Shown here piece after piece: positions 51,517 to 60,235 of a stretch of 64,000 nt of DNA (positions are counted from its first letter, which is position 1; every line of letters starts with the position of its first letter). Origin of the DNA: Pseudomonadota bacterium. Lineage in GTDB: Bacteria; Pseudomonadota; Alphaproteobacteria; Dongiales; Dongiaceae. The position numbers and the translations under genes were made by a program. The notes under the pieces are model-generated. The model did not search any database. It was not told the origin of the DNA and worked only from the letters and a program-made list of their open reading frames with translations. Where the stretch lies: the NCBI GenBank assembly GCA_021792365.1, contig JAJYUT010000003.1, positions 496,001-560,000 of the forward strand, read 5' to 3'.

Positions 51517-53040
51517 TCACCGCCAGATCGGCTTGCCCGAGCCGGGCAGGCCGTAGCTGGACCATTTGCGGGTGACGCGGTCAATCACGTCGTCGGCCAT
51601 GTGGATCTTCTTGCCCCATTCGCGTTTGGTCTCGGGCGGCAGCTTGTTGGTGGCGTCGAGCCCGATCTTGCCGCCGAGACCGGATTCAGGCGAGGCAAAG
51701 TCGAGATAGTCGATCGGCGTGGAGTCCACCAAGGTGATGTCGCGCACCGGATCCATACGGGTGGAGATCGCCCACATCACGTCCTTCCAGTCGCGCGCAT
51801 CGATGTCGTCATCCACGACGATCACGAACTTGGTGTACATGAACTGGCGCAGGAAAGACCAGACACCCATCATCACGCGCTTGGCGTGGCCGGGATAGGC
51901 CTTCTTCATCGACACCACCGCGATGCGGTAGGAGCAGCCCTCCGGCGGCAGCCAGAAATCCACGATCTCCGGGAATTGCTGGGTCAGCAGCGGGATGAAC
52001 ACCTCGTTCAGCGCCTCGCCCAGAACACTTGGCTCGTCCGGTGGGCGCCCGGTGAAAGTGGAGAGATAGATCGGATCGCGCCGCATGGTGATGGCGCTGA
52101 CGGTGAAGACCGGAAACTGCTCGACCGAATTGTAGTAGCCGGTGTGATCGCCGTACGGCCCCTCGTCCCGGTAGTCGTCGAGCGAGACGTGGCCTTCGAG
52201 CACGATCTCCGCGGTCGCGGGCACTTTCAGCGGGACAGTCTTGCAATCCACCAGCTCCGCCTTGCGGCCGCGCAGCATGCCCGCAAACTGATACTCCGAG
52301 AGCGTATCGGGAACCGGCGTGACGGCGGCAATGATCGTCCCGGGATCGGCGCCGATCACGGCGGCGACCGGCAGCGGCTCCGGCCGCTCATCCTTCCAGC
52401 GTGCGTGATGCTGCGCCCCGCCGCGATGCTTCAGCCAGCGCATCAGGGTCTGGTTCCTGTTCAGCACCTGCATGCGATAGATGCCCAGGTTGAAATCGTC
52501 CTGTTTGCGCTTGCCCGCTCCTGAAGACTGGGGACCTCTGGTTACGACCAGCGGCCAGGTGATGAGGGGCGCCGGCTCGCCCGGCCAGCAGCCTTGGATC
52601 GGCAGCTTCGCCAGATCGATCTGATCGCCGGTCAGCACGACATCCTGGCACGGCGCGTAGCCGACGCTCTTCGGCTGCATCGCCAGCACCGTCTTGACCA
52701 GCGGAAACATTTCCACCGCCTCGCGCCAGCCCCCGGGCGGCTCGGGCTGCTTGAGGAAGGCCAGCGTCTCGCCCACGGCGCGCAATTCGTTGGGTTCGCG
52801 ATCCATGCCCCAGGCGACTCGCTCCACCGTGCCGAAGAGATTGACCAGCATCGGCATCTCATAGCGCCGCCCGTCGCGCGCGACCGGCTGCTCGAACAGG
52901 ATGGCCGGTCCCTGCTCCGCCAGCAGCCGGGTCTGGATCTCGGTCATTTCGAGATGCGGATCGACCGGCACGGAGACGCGCTTGAGGCGGCCGGTCTGCT
53001 CGAGGCGGGCGATGAAATCGCGGAGGGAATCGTAGGGCAT
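51517..53040 (-). CDS. ubiD: UbiD family (4-hydroxy-3-polyprenylbenzoate) decarboxylase
   Basis: A 507-residue prenyl-FMN-dependent decarboxylase used in ubiquinone synthesis. Family features: [55 protein letters not shown] and [20 protein letters not shown]. It is full length. It is the first gene of the minus-strand operon ubiD-fau-hydratase-pip-M20. The UbiX partner that makes prenyl-FMN is not in the window. Confidence 0.93.
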   Translation of the reverse strand: MPYDSLRDFIARLEQTGRLKRVSVPVDPHLEMTEIQTRLLAEQGPAILFEQPVARDGRRYEMPMLVNLFGTVERVAWGMDREPNELRAVGETLAFLKQPEPPGGWREAVEMFPLVKTVLAMQPKSVGYAPCQDVVLTGDQIDLAKLPIQGCWPGEPAPLITWPLVVTRGPQSSGAGKRKQDDFNLGIYRMQVLNRNQTLMRWLKHRGGAQHHARWKDERPEPLPVAAVIGADPGTIIAAVTPVPDTLSEYQFAGMLRGRKAELVDCKTVPLKVPATAEIVLEGHVSLDDYRDEGPYGDHTGYYNSVEQFPVFTVSAITMRRDPIYLSTFTGRPPDEPSVLGEALNEVFIPLLTQQFPEIVDFWLPPEGCSYRIAVVSMKKAYPGHAKRVMMGVWSFLRQFMYTKFVIVVDDDIDARDWKDVMWAISTRMDPVRDITLVDSTPIDYLDFASPESGLGGKIGLDATNKLPPETKREWGKKIHMADDVIDRVTRKWSSYGLPGSGKPIWR

Positions 53041-53117
53041 GAGGACAGGATGCTTGTTCGAGGGCGCATCCTATCGGCTTTGCCGCACCGCGCCAACCGG
53101 CCTATGATCCCGGCGCA

Positions 53118-53864
53118 ATGCCGTCTAAACCCGCCATTCCCACGGAATTCGAAGCGCTACTGAGCACCGCAGGCAAGCGCGTGCTGGCCGGCAACGCGCC
53201 CGATGCGTGCGGCGCGCTGGCCGATCCCCGGCGGCGTTTCGTAGCGCTGAACGGCATGATCTCGGCCCCGAAAGCCGAGCGACTGCGCCGCGTGCTGGAA
53301 CGCGAAATGGCGGGGCTCCTTACGGAACTCAACCAGCCGATCCCGCCCGAGACCATCTGGGACATGAAGCGGAACTATGACGATTGGCTGCCCAAGAGCG
53401 TCAGGTGCCGCACCGCCTATCTCGAGAACCGCCGCGGCGCCGCTTGGCGCCGCGCAAAGGAGCTGGGTCTGATCGACCTGCTGTCCTCGCCCAGCATGGT
53501 CGCCTTCGGCGAGGCGGTGCTGGGGCGCAAGCTATATTCGAAGGGCGGGCAGCAGATCCTGCTCTATGGCCCTGGTGATTATGCCGGCCCGCATACCGAC
53601 CACACGCCAGAGATCAAGCGCGCCGCCAAGGGCTACCTCGATTTCCACCTGAGCCTGGTCGGGCCCGGCGTCGCGCATCAATACCTGGTTTATGCCAAGG
53701 GCGGGCACCTCACCGAGATGGCGTCCGTGGCGGAGAGCGGCTGCCTCACGCTCTATCGCCTGCCGTTCTGGCACTACACCACGCCGTTGCAGGCCAAGCC
53801 GAAGCAGGAGCGCAAGGCGGCGCGCTGGGTCCTGCTCGGCACGTTCCTGTTCGCGGACCGATAG
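53118..53864 (+). CDS. Possible 2-oxoglutarate/Fe(II) oxygenase-like protein
   Basis: A 248-residue protein of unassigned family. The sequence LLYGPGDYAGPHTDHTPEIK contains a His-x-Asp pair. The distal part LYRLPFWHYTTPLQAKPKQ and ARRWVLLGTF-like 'ARWVLLGTFLF' provide a later His and Arg, matching the H-x-D...H...R order of double-stranded beta-helix oxygenases. The identification is tentative. It is transcribed away from ubiD and sits 81 bp before the LysR gene. Confidence 0.5.
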   Translation: MPSKPAIPTEFEALLSTAGKRVLAGNAPDACGALADPRRRFVALNGMISAPKAERLRRVLEREMAGLLTELNQPIPPETIWDMKRNYDDWLPKSVRCRTAYLENRRGAAWRRAKELGLIDLLSSPSMVAFGEAVLGRKLYSKGGQQILLYGPGDYAGPHTDHTPEIKRAAKGYLDFHLSLVGPGVAHQYLVYAKGGHLTEMASVAESGCLTLYRLPFWHYTTPLQAKPKQERKAARWVLLGTFLFADR

Positions 53865-53886
53865 AGCCGCCGTTTTGCCAGTTCCA

Positions 53887-53932
53887 GAATCCGAGACCAG
53901 GTGACACTATCCGGTGGTTCTGTCTCGGATTC
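53887..53932. promoter_or_regulatory. 11-bp inverted repeat upstream of a LysR gene
   Basis: GAATCCGAGAC (53887-53897) and its exact complement GTCTCGGATTC (53922-53932) flank a 24-bp spacer. The right arm ends 13 bp before the LysR-family start codon. It may be a pair of half-sites for the regulator, or a large stem-loop ending the upstream gene. Confidence 0.55.
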
Positions 53933-53944
53933 CGGAAGAGCGAC

Positions 53945-54850
53945 ATGGACCGTCTGGATGCGATGCGGCTGTTCGTTGCGATCGGGGATGCGGGGAGCCT
54001 GTCCGCCGCCGCACGCGCATTGAAGGTCCCGCTGCCGACGGTGAGCCGCAAGCTCGCGCTGCTGGAAGCGCATCTCGGCGTGCGCCTGGTGGTGCGCACC
54101 ACGCGCAAATTCGCCCTGACCGATGCCGGGCGCGGCTATCTCGACTCGTGCCGGCGCCTGCTCGCCGAGATCGAGGATGCGGAGCGCATGGCCGCCGGCG
54201 AGTACGAGGCGCCGAAGGGGCGGCTCTATGTTACCGCGCCGATCGTGTTCGGACGACTGCACGTGCTGCCGGTGGCGCTCGCATTCCTGAAGGCGTATCC
54301 GGAGGTCGACCTGCGCCTGTCCTTCGCGGATCGCATCGTCGACATGATCGAGGACGGCATCGATGTGGCGCTGCGCATCGCGCATCTTGCCGATTCCTCG
54401 CTGATCGCGGCGCGGGTCGGCGCGGTACGTCTGGTGACCTGCGCCGGGCCGGCATATCTCAAGGCCCGTGGCGCGCCGCGGTCCCCGTCCGAGCTTATCC
54501 AGCATCATTGCATCGCATTTTCCAACATGTCCGCCACCGACCGGTGGTCCTACCGGATCGCCGGCGAGGACCAGGCGGTGCCGATCCGTGCGCGGTTGGC
54601 GGTCACCACCGCGGAGAGCGCGATCGACGCCGCGATCGCCGGCATCGGCATTACGCGCGTGCTGTCCTATCAGGCGGCTGCCGCGATCAAGGCCGGCAAG
54701 CTGAAGATACTGCTCCGGCCGTTCGAGCAGCCCGAGATCCCCGTGAGCATGGTCCATCCCCAATCCCGCCTGACCCCGCCGAAGGTGCGGGCCTTCCTCG
54801 ATTTCGCGGCGCCGCGGCTGCGGCGGCGCTTGGAAGCCATCCAGGTCTAG
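53945..54850 (+). CDS. LysR family transcriptional regulator
   Basis: A 301-residue LysR regulator: MDRLDAMRLFVAIGDAGSLS and KVPLPTVSRKLALLEAHLGV form the helix-turn-helix; the remaining 210 residues form the ligand-binding domain (YLKARGAPRSPSELIQHHCI). It resembles the subgroup that acts on nearby oxidoreductase or acyl-modifying genes. GAAGAG precedes the ATG. Targets could be itself or the divergent/adjacent genes; the inverted repeat just upstream is a candidate autoregulatory site. Confidence 0.92.
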   Translation: MDRLDAMRLFVAIGDAGSLSAAARALKVPLPTVSRKLALLEAHLGVRLVVRTTRKFALTDAGRGYLDSCRRLLAEIEDAERMAAGEYEAPKGRLYVTAPIVFGRLHVLPVALAFLKAYPEVDLRLSFADRIVDMIEDGIDVALRIAHLADSSLIAARVGAVRLVTCAGPAYLKARGAPRSPSELIQHHCIAFSNMSATDRWSYRIAGEDQAVPIRARLAVTTAESAIDAAIAGIGITRVLSYQAAAAIKAGKLKILLRPFEQPEIPVSMVHPQSRLTPPKVRAFLDFAAPRLRRRLEAIQV

Positions 54851-54929
54851 CGGCGGCTCCCTCGCCGGATAGTGACCAGGGAACCAGATCAGGGCATGTG
54901 GGGTTTAACGCGCCGTGGGAGGCGTGCCT

Positions 54930-55853
54930 ATGTCCGAGATACCTGTCAGCCCGTTCACAGGCGGCGCAATTGCATCGCGATTCAGCGGACGCTCCGTCCA
55001 AGCCACCGCGCCGAGGCTGCTCTGCCTCGTAGCGGTCGCGAGATCGGGCACAAACCACCTCTGCTCGGTCCTTTCGAGGCTCTCCGAGCTCGATGTTCGC
55101 CACGAGATCTTCAACAAGACGTGGTCCCAGGAGATGCGGCCGGATGAGCTTTCGGAACTGTCGCGCCGATCCGGCAGGAATTTTTCCGCTTCGTGCGAAG
55201 ATCCGGTGGCCGTCAATACCATCCGAACGCGGCCAGGCCTGGTCATGGATTGCCTGACGGATCTGATGGAGCCTCAGAAGAGGCTCGTCATTTTCAAGGT
55301 CTTCCGCCTGCAGCTATCGGTCCGGCAGGTTCGGAACGCGATCCTCAAGCGCCCCGATACCATCGTCGTCTTCCTGCGCCGGAGACCCATCGACACCTTC
55401 ATTTCGCTGCGCAAGGCTCTTCGTCTCGAGCACTGGCACAGCCGCGACACGACCAATTTCAAGATCAACATCGACGCCGATGACTTCATCGGCTGGTGGG
55501 GCCGCACCAGCGCGTGGTTCCGCAAGGTCGAGGCCGCGTGCTGGGCGATGGACAAGCCGTTCCACCGGCTGCGCTACGAGGATGACATCGACGCGCCGCA
55601 GGAGCGCACGCTCGACCGGTTCCGCGAGATCCTGGCGAGCCAGGGCGTCACGGGCCTAACGGTCACGGCCGACCGGCAGCACCGCGAGCATAAGCGGCAG
55701 GATCGGAACAGGGAATTGAGCGACCGGGTTGCGAACTGGCCGGAGTTCCAGCGACGCCTGAGCGACAATGGATTTCTGGAGAAGGCCTTCCTACCGTTCC
55801 CGACCTATGAGCCCACGTCATGGGACCGGTTCCGCCACCGCCTGAGCGCTTGA
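54930..55853 (+). CDS. Sulfotransferase-like protein (Stf0 type)
   Basis: A 307-residue protein with a PAPS-type loop LLCLVAVARSGTNHLCSVLS and a 3'-phosphate motif IVVFLRRRPIDTFISLRKAL. The stretch ARSGTNHLCSVLSRL and the end FPTYEPTSWDRFRHRLS are of the Stf0-type trehalose/glycolipid sulfotransferases. GGGAGG lies 8 nt before ATG 54930. It lies next to a Wzx-type flippase and another sulfotransferase (57708), so the substrate may be a surface glycan or glycolipid. Confidence 0.75.
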   Translation: MSEIPVSPFTGGAIASRFSGRSVQATAPRLLCLVAVARSGTNHLCSVLSRLSELDVRHEIFNKTWSQEMRPDELSELSRRSGRNFSASCEDPVAVNTIRTRPGLVMDCLTDLMEPQKRLVIFKVFRLQLSVRQVRNAILKRPDTIVVFLRRRPIDTFISLRKALRLEHWHSRDTTNFKINIDADDFIGWWGRTSAWFRKVEAACWAMDKPFHRLRYEDDIDAPQERTLDRFREILASQGVTGLTVTADRQHREHKRQDRNRELSDRVANWPEFQRRLSDNGFLEKAFLPFPTYEPTSWDRFRHRLSA

Positions 55854-55959
55854 CCAATCGGGTCGTCGGCAACTCAGTACAAGTTGCTCTTCGCGTCACG
55901 CCCAACGGAGTGACAATGGCGAAGTTGTCTCCGTGCATGCCGCACTGCCATTGCGGTAT

Positions 55960-57480
55960 TCAATGGCCCGGTCCCCTGCGACGGAGCGCCTTCAGTCGGT
56001 GGTGAACGAGTTTGCGCGCATCCGCCGAGAACGCATAGAGCAGCAGCGTGTAGATCGGCAGCCCGGCCGCTACGCAGATGAGAATCGGCACCAGCACCGT
56101 CGTGAAGTCGGCTCGGATGGAGGACAGGAGCAGCCACACCAATGCCCCCATGATCAGGGATGCCAGGAAAGGTGCCGTCATTACGGAAAGCATGTGCCGC
56201 GGCGTCACGCCAGAGGCGCGCCGTACCATCCACAGCTGGAATGGCAGCGCGAGATAGCCCCGCAGCACCAGGGCCCAGGCGACCGCAATAAGGCCGAATG
56301 GCGCGGCGGCTGCGACGAACACAGTGGTCGAGATCACCTGCGCGATCGCCAACGTACGCAGGGTGTTCGCCTTGCCTAGCGTCATCAGCAATGGGCCAGT
56401 GAAACTGTTCGCCACATATGGAATTGCCATTAGCGCGAAGATCTGCACGATCTGGCCCGACACTGCCCATTTGTCGCCGAAGATCGCCGGCACAGCGTCG
56501 GGCGCCAACACGCCGAACCCGATATATGCCGGAAGCGCCAGCATGGCGCTCTTCGACGCCAGTCCGCGATAGGCCTTAACCAGCTCTTCGTGGTCGCTCT
56601 GTAGCCGCGCGAGGGTCTGGTTTGCCACCATCGCGAACGGACTGGTCGTGCCCGTCAGGATGAGATCCGTGGTTCGCCGGGCGATGCGGTTGATACCGAC
56701 CGCGGCGGTGTCGATCATCGTGCCGAGAACGATGTCCGTGGCCCTGCGAGACAGGCGGTTGACGACCTGCGTCAGAGCGATGTTGAAGCCGAAGTGCCAG
56801 ATGGCGCGGACCTGCTCCCATGAAACATTGCCACCTGGCATCCACCTGTAGGCCTGCCAGGACATCAGCGTGTTGACCGCCTCGGTGACGAAGCGCTGCA
56901 CCACCAGACTCCATAGTCCCCATCCAGCGAACGCCGCCGCCACGGCAGCCGCGCCGCCCACGCTGTGAGCAACGGCAGAGCGGATCGCCAGGGTCTTGTG
57001 GCCGAACTCGCGCAGACGCAGCGACAGGTGCGTCGCGCCCAGCGCGGCGAGCGGTAGAGCAAAGCCGAGCGCCTGCAGCGGCGCCGTCACCGAAGGCTGG
57101 CCGATCAGGCCCGTGAGCAAGGGCGCTAGCCCGAGCAGGACGAGCGCCAGCATCGTGGACATCGCCATATTGGTCCAGAAAACCGTGTCGGCCAGGGCCC
57201 TCGTCACCCGCTTCGCCCGCACAATGTTCTGAACCATGCCGCTGATCGCGACGGCACGGCCGATCTCGGCGAATGCCTGCGCAATGGCGAAGGCACCGAT
57301 TTCGGCAGGCGACAGGAGGCGGGCTAGAATGACGAAGACAATGAAAGCGAACACCTGGTCGGAGGCGACGCGAAGGAGAGTCCATCCGACAGAGCGGCGG
57401 GTTTTCCTCCTCAGGGTGGCGTCGTATCTTCTGGGATTATCATCCTGTGGTTCCTCCGGATTCTTCAGGTCGGTAACCAT
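55960..57480 (-). CDS. Wzx/PST-type polysaccharide flippase
   Basis: A 506-residue inner-membrane protein with about twelve to fourteen hydrophobic segments, MOP superfamily (oligosaccharide flippase). The opening TLLRVASDQVFAFIVFVILA, then RLLSPAEIGAFAIAQAF, is typical; a C-terminal polar tail follows. It would move lipid-linked repeat units of a polysaccharide across the inner membrane. GGGGGTGG precedes the ATG. No Wzy polymerase or glycosyltransferase is adjacent in this window. Confidence 0.85.
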   Translation of the reverse strand: MVTDLKNPEEPQDDNPRRYDATLRRKTRRSVGWTLLRVASDQVFAFIVFVILARLLSPAEIGAFAIAQAFAEIGRAVAISGMVQNIVRAKRVTRALADTVFWTNMAMSTMLALVLLGLAPLLTGLIGQPSVTAPLQALGFALPLAALGATHLSLRLREFGHKTLAIRSAVAHSVGGAAAVAAAFAGWGLWSLVVQRFVTEAVNTLMSWQAYRWMPGGNVSWEQVRAIWHFGFNIALTQVVNRLSRRATDIVLGTMIDTAAVGINRIARRTTDLILTGTTSPFAMVANQTLARLQSDHEELVKAYRGLASKSAMLALPAYIGFGVLAPDAVPAIFGDKWAVSGQIVQIFALMAIPYVANSFTGPLLMTLGKANTLRTLAIAQVISTTVFVAAAAPFGLIAVAWALVLRGYLALPFQLWMVRRASGVTPRHMLSVMTAPFLASLIMGALVWLLLSSIRADFTTVLVPILICVAAGLPIYTLLLYAFSADARKLVHHRLKALRRRGPGH

Positions 57481-57707
57481 CCACCCCCACCTATGCCGTG
57501 ATAGCAGATCGCGCCTGTGCCCAAAGAGCAGCGCGTGAAACAGAACCGAAGCGCCGGCTAGGCCGCAATGCGCTGCACGTGCTGCGGTTCCTTGTCGCCC
57601 ACTTTTCCTGCTCAGATAAAGAAAATGACAAGTGATCGTGCGAAAGCTAGGATTGGCCGAACTGCCATTGCAGAGCCAGTGCGCTGCATTCGAGTGGGAG
57701 AAGTGCC

Positions 57708-58589
57708 ATGCTTCGAGCGCTTTTCACTCTGAGCAATGAGCATGTGTTGAGGCCGATCGACCTGAAATTGGTGCGGCGGTCACGCGTCCCGTATTCTCCA
57801 GACGACAGCTCGCCTGCAAAACGCGTCGCATTCTTCCATCCGGCGAAGTGCGGCGGTACCTCGGTCCGGGATCTGCTCGCCAAGGCTTTCGGCTGGCCAG
57901 GGAGATTGGATCCGAGTTGCGCAGACAAAGCTGCCCACATCGTCGGCATTCCGTCGGTAGAGCTGCGCGAAGGGATGCTTGCGTATCTGGTGCAGCGCCA
58001 CGATGTACCCTTCATCAGCGGTCACTTCTGCTTCAGTCGCCGTGTCTTCGCGGGGCGGGAGGATGAGTTCGATTTCATTACCATCCTCCGGAACCCGCTC
58101 GAGAGGTTCCTGTCGCATTACTATTTCGCCAGGTTCAAGCCGAATCCAGAACGGTTTCCTACGGACCACCTGGAGTTACCGCAGTACCTGTCGACCACCC
58201 GAGCGAGGGTGTGGGCAACGACCTACACCAGGATCTTCGTAGGCGAGATCGAGGCGGCAAGGGCCCTGAACGAACGCGGCACCTGCGACGACATGCGGAA
58301 GGCGGTGGCCGACGCAATCGACAATCTCGGCAGATTCGCCATTGTTGGCACGCTGGAGCGTCTGAAGGACCTCGAAGCAGGGATCCAGCAGCGCTACGGG
58401 ATCAAGAGCGCGATCCCGCACCACCGCAAGAGTCCGCGGCCGGGTTATCTCAAATTCGCCGAGCAGCCGCGCGAGGTGCAGGAGCGGCTTCTGGAAATGT
58501 GCGAAGCGGATATGATCATCTATGAGCGGTTCGCGCCGAAGCCGCAAACCTTGCCCAGCCTCGAGGCCGTTCCCCGCGTAGCGCAGTGA
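57708..58589 (+). CDS. Sulfotransferase family 2 domain protein
   Basis: A 293-residue protein of the heparan-sulfate 2-O-sulfotransferase-like family 2: PAPS loop VAFFHPAKCGGTSVRDLLAK and the 3'-phosphate element FDFITILRNPLERFLSHYYF. The family also includes bacterial enzymes that sulfate polysaccharides. It is divergent from the flippase gene with a 227-bp shared upstream region. The pair of distinct sulfotransferases on either side of the flippase is unusual. Confidence 0.82.
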   Translation: MLRALFTLSNEHVLRPIDLKLVRRSRVPYSPDDSSPAKRVAFFHPAKCGGTSVRDLLAKAFGWPGRLDPSCADKAAHIVGIPSVELREGMLAYLVQRHDVPFISGHFCFSRRVFAGREDEFDFITILRNPLERFLSHYYFARFKPNPERFPTDHLELPQYLSTTRARVWATTYTRIFVGEIEAARALNERGTCDDMRKAVADAIDNLGRFAIVGTLERLKDLEAGIQQRYGIKSAIPHHRKSPRPGYLKFAEQPREVQERLLEMCEADMIIYERFAPKPQTLPSLEAVPRVAQ

Positions 58590-58611
58590 ACGCTCCTCTG
58601 ACGAATGATCC

Positions 58612-58882
58612 ACGTCCTTGAGCGGCTCCTTGCGCTTGGCGACGTGCGCGTCGAAAGCTTCGCGGATGGCGGGATGGAGGGGCGGCTGCTCGTAGCGCTC
58701 CAGCGCCTGTTGCCAAATCTCGGTCGCGCGCTGCGTCGCGTTCTTGCGCCGTCGATCTGCCAGGCTTCGTAGGCGCGCCAATCGGACAGCAGCGGGCTAT
58801 GGAATACCGTCTCGTAGCGTTGAGCGGCCCGCTCCCGCCCGAGCTTGGCGAGCTCTCGGGAGCGGCGGGGGGCGTCCTTGCA
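58612..58882 (-). pseudogene. Decayed C-terminal fragment of an MttB-type methyltransferase
   Basis: On the minus strand a frame from about 58882 reads KDAPRRSRELAKLGRERAAQ, RYETVFHSPLLSDWRAYEAW. After a one-base frameshift near 58752 it reads KNATQRATEIWQQALERYEQ, PPLHPAIREAFDAHVAKRKE. This order (ETxFxSPLLSDWRxxExW, then ATxxATxIWxxxLxxYExP) is that of the C-terminus of COG5598 trimethylamine/betaine methyltransferases. The first 400 or so residues are missing. It lies directly behind the LysR stop at 58890. Confidence 0.6.
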
Positions 58883-58889
58883 TGCGGCC

Positions 58890-59861
58890 TTACGGATTGT
58901 TGGCGGCGCGGGCGATGGGCGGCTCGTGACGGTGGCGCGCGAGCCAGGCGGACGACCATTCCCTGGTCTTGGCCGCTTCCGCCAGCAGCCAGTCGCGGAA
59001 CGCCCGCACCGCTGCCCGCTCCGAGAGATTCTTGCGGCAGACGAACCAGTTCGACAGCCCGGACGGGACCGCGACCGGCACCGGCGCGATCAACTGGCCG
59101 AGCTCGATCTGGTCAGCCAGCACCGACAGCTCGGCAATCGCCATGCCGAGGCCCGATTCGGCGGCGCGGATCGCAAGATCGATGGTGTCGAAGGTCTGGC
59201 CGCCGGAGACGTCGAAACGGCCGCCGCCCCAGCCTGCCATCCACAGCCGCCAATCGGAGCGATCGGGCGTCGGATGCAGCAGGATGTGGCGGCCGAAATC
59301 CGCAGCGGTATGGGGCGCCCCCATCCGGCGCGCATAAGCCGGCGTGCAGACCGGCAGCACCTCTTCGCGGAGCAGCTCGACCCAGACGTGGTGCGGGCTG
59401 TTCATCTGCGGTTGGCGGCAGCCGGTGATGGCGCAATCGAAATCCTCCCGGTCCAGCTCGAGCCCGTGCCAGGCGGTGGAGACCTCGAGCTTGATGGCGG
59501 GGTGGGCGCGGCGGAATCCCGCGAGACGCGGCAACAGCCAGCGAATGGCGAAGGTCGGCGAGGCCTTGACGGAGACCGTATCCTGCGGGCGCCTCAAATC
59601 GGCGACCGCATAGCCGATCTGGCCGAACGCGTCGGTCAAGGACGTGGAGAGCCTCTGCCCAGCCGTGGTCAGCTCCAGCCCGCGATGCAGGCGGCGGAAC
59701 AGCGGCTGCCGCAAATCCGCCTCCAGCAGGCGAATCTGCCGGCTGATCGCGCCCTGGGTGACCGCAAGCTCCGCCGCCGCGGCGGTAACGCTGCCCAGAC
59801 GCGCGGCAGCCTCGAAGGCGCGCAAAGCGGTCAGGGCCGGCAAGCGGGGCGGCTTTCGCAT
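58890..59861 (-). CDS. LysR family transcriptional regulator (GcvA-like)
   Basis: A 323-residue regulator. PRLPALTALRAFEAAARLGS, VTAAAAELAVTQGAISRQIR, LLEADLRQPLFRRLHRGLEL is the GcvA-type helix-turn-helix; the effector domain follows (VSVKASPTFAIRWLLPRLAG). The start is chosen at 59861 (MRKPPRLP); the in-frame ATG at 59909 has AAGGG nearby and is also possible. The DUF1127 gene diverges from it, and the MttB fragment lies right behind it. The original target may have been that methyltransferase operon. Confidence 0.85.
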   Translation of the reverse strand: MRKPPRLPALTALRAFEAAARLGSVTAAAAELAVTQGAISRQIRLLEADLRQPLFRRLHRGLELTTAGQRLSTSLTDAFGQIGYAVADLRRPQDTVSVKASPTFAIRWLLPRLAGFRRAHPAIKLEVSTAWHGLELDREDFDCAITGCRQPQMNSPHHVWVELLREEVLPVCTPAYARRMGAPHTAADFGRHILLHPTPDRSDWRLWMAGWGGGRFDVSGGQTFDTIDLAIRAAESGLGMAIAELSVLADQIELGQLIAPVPVAVPSGLSNWFVCRKNLSERAAVRAFRDWLLAEAAKTREWSSAWLARHRHEPPIARAANNP

Positions 59862-59956
59862 GATGTCAGGTAAACCGAGCGTGCGTGAACTTGCATTGAG
59901 AGCGCGCATGGTCGCCCTTAAATCGGCCTCTGACAAGTTTGATCGGGGCGCTAACC

Positions 59957-60214
59957 ATGACTATTTCTCAATCCTGCTCAAGCCGTACTCCTGGTGCCGG
60001 TGTGGCCGGCTCGCGCAAGGCGACAAGGCTCCTGGCGATGCCGGTGGCGCTGGTTCGGCGGTTCGCGAGATGGCAAGAACGGCGGCGCGCGATGACGGAC
60101 CTGGCACGGCTGGCCGCCACAGGCGACCACCTGATGCGGGACATCGGGCTGGATGCCGAGGTGGTGCGCGACAATCCGGCCGCGGCGGCGGATGACCTGA
60201 TCCGGCGACGCTGA
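59957..60214 (+). CDS. DUF1127 domain small protein
   Basis: An 85-residue basic protein. The C-terminal DUF1127 motif is RRFARWQERRRAMTDLARLA, then HLMRDIGLDAEVVRDNP. Such proteins in alphaproteobacteria act in phosphate and carbon homeostasis and RNA turnover, as shown for small DUF1127 proteins of Agrobacterium. The N-terminal 30 residues vary and are not conserved. GGGG precedes the ATG at 59957. It is divergent from the LysR gene. Confidence 0.85.
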   Translation: MTISQSCSSRTPGAGVAGSRKATRLLAMPVALVRRFARWQERRRAMTDLARLAATGDHLMRDIGLDAEVVRDNPAAAADDLIRRR

Positions 60215-60235
60215 GATGCCGGACGCCTGGGCGGA

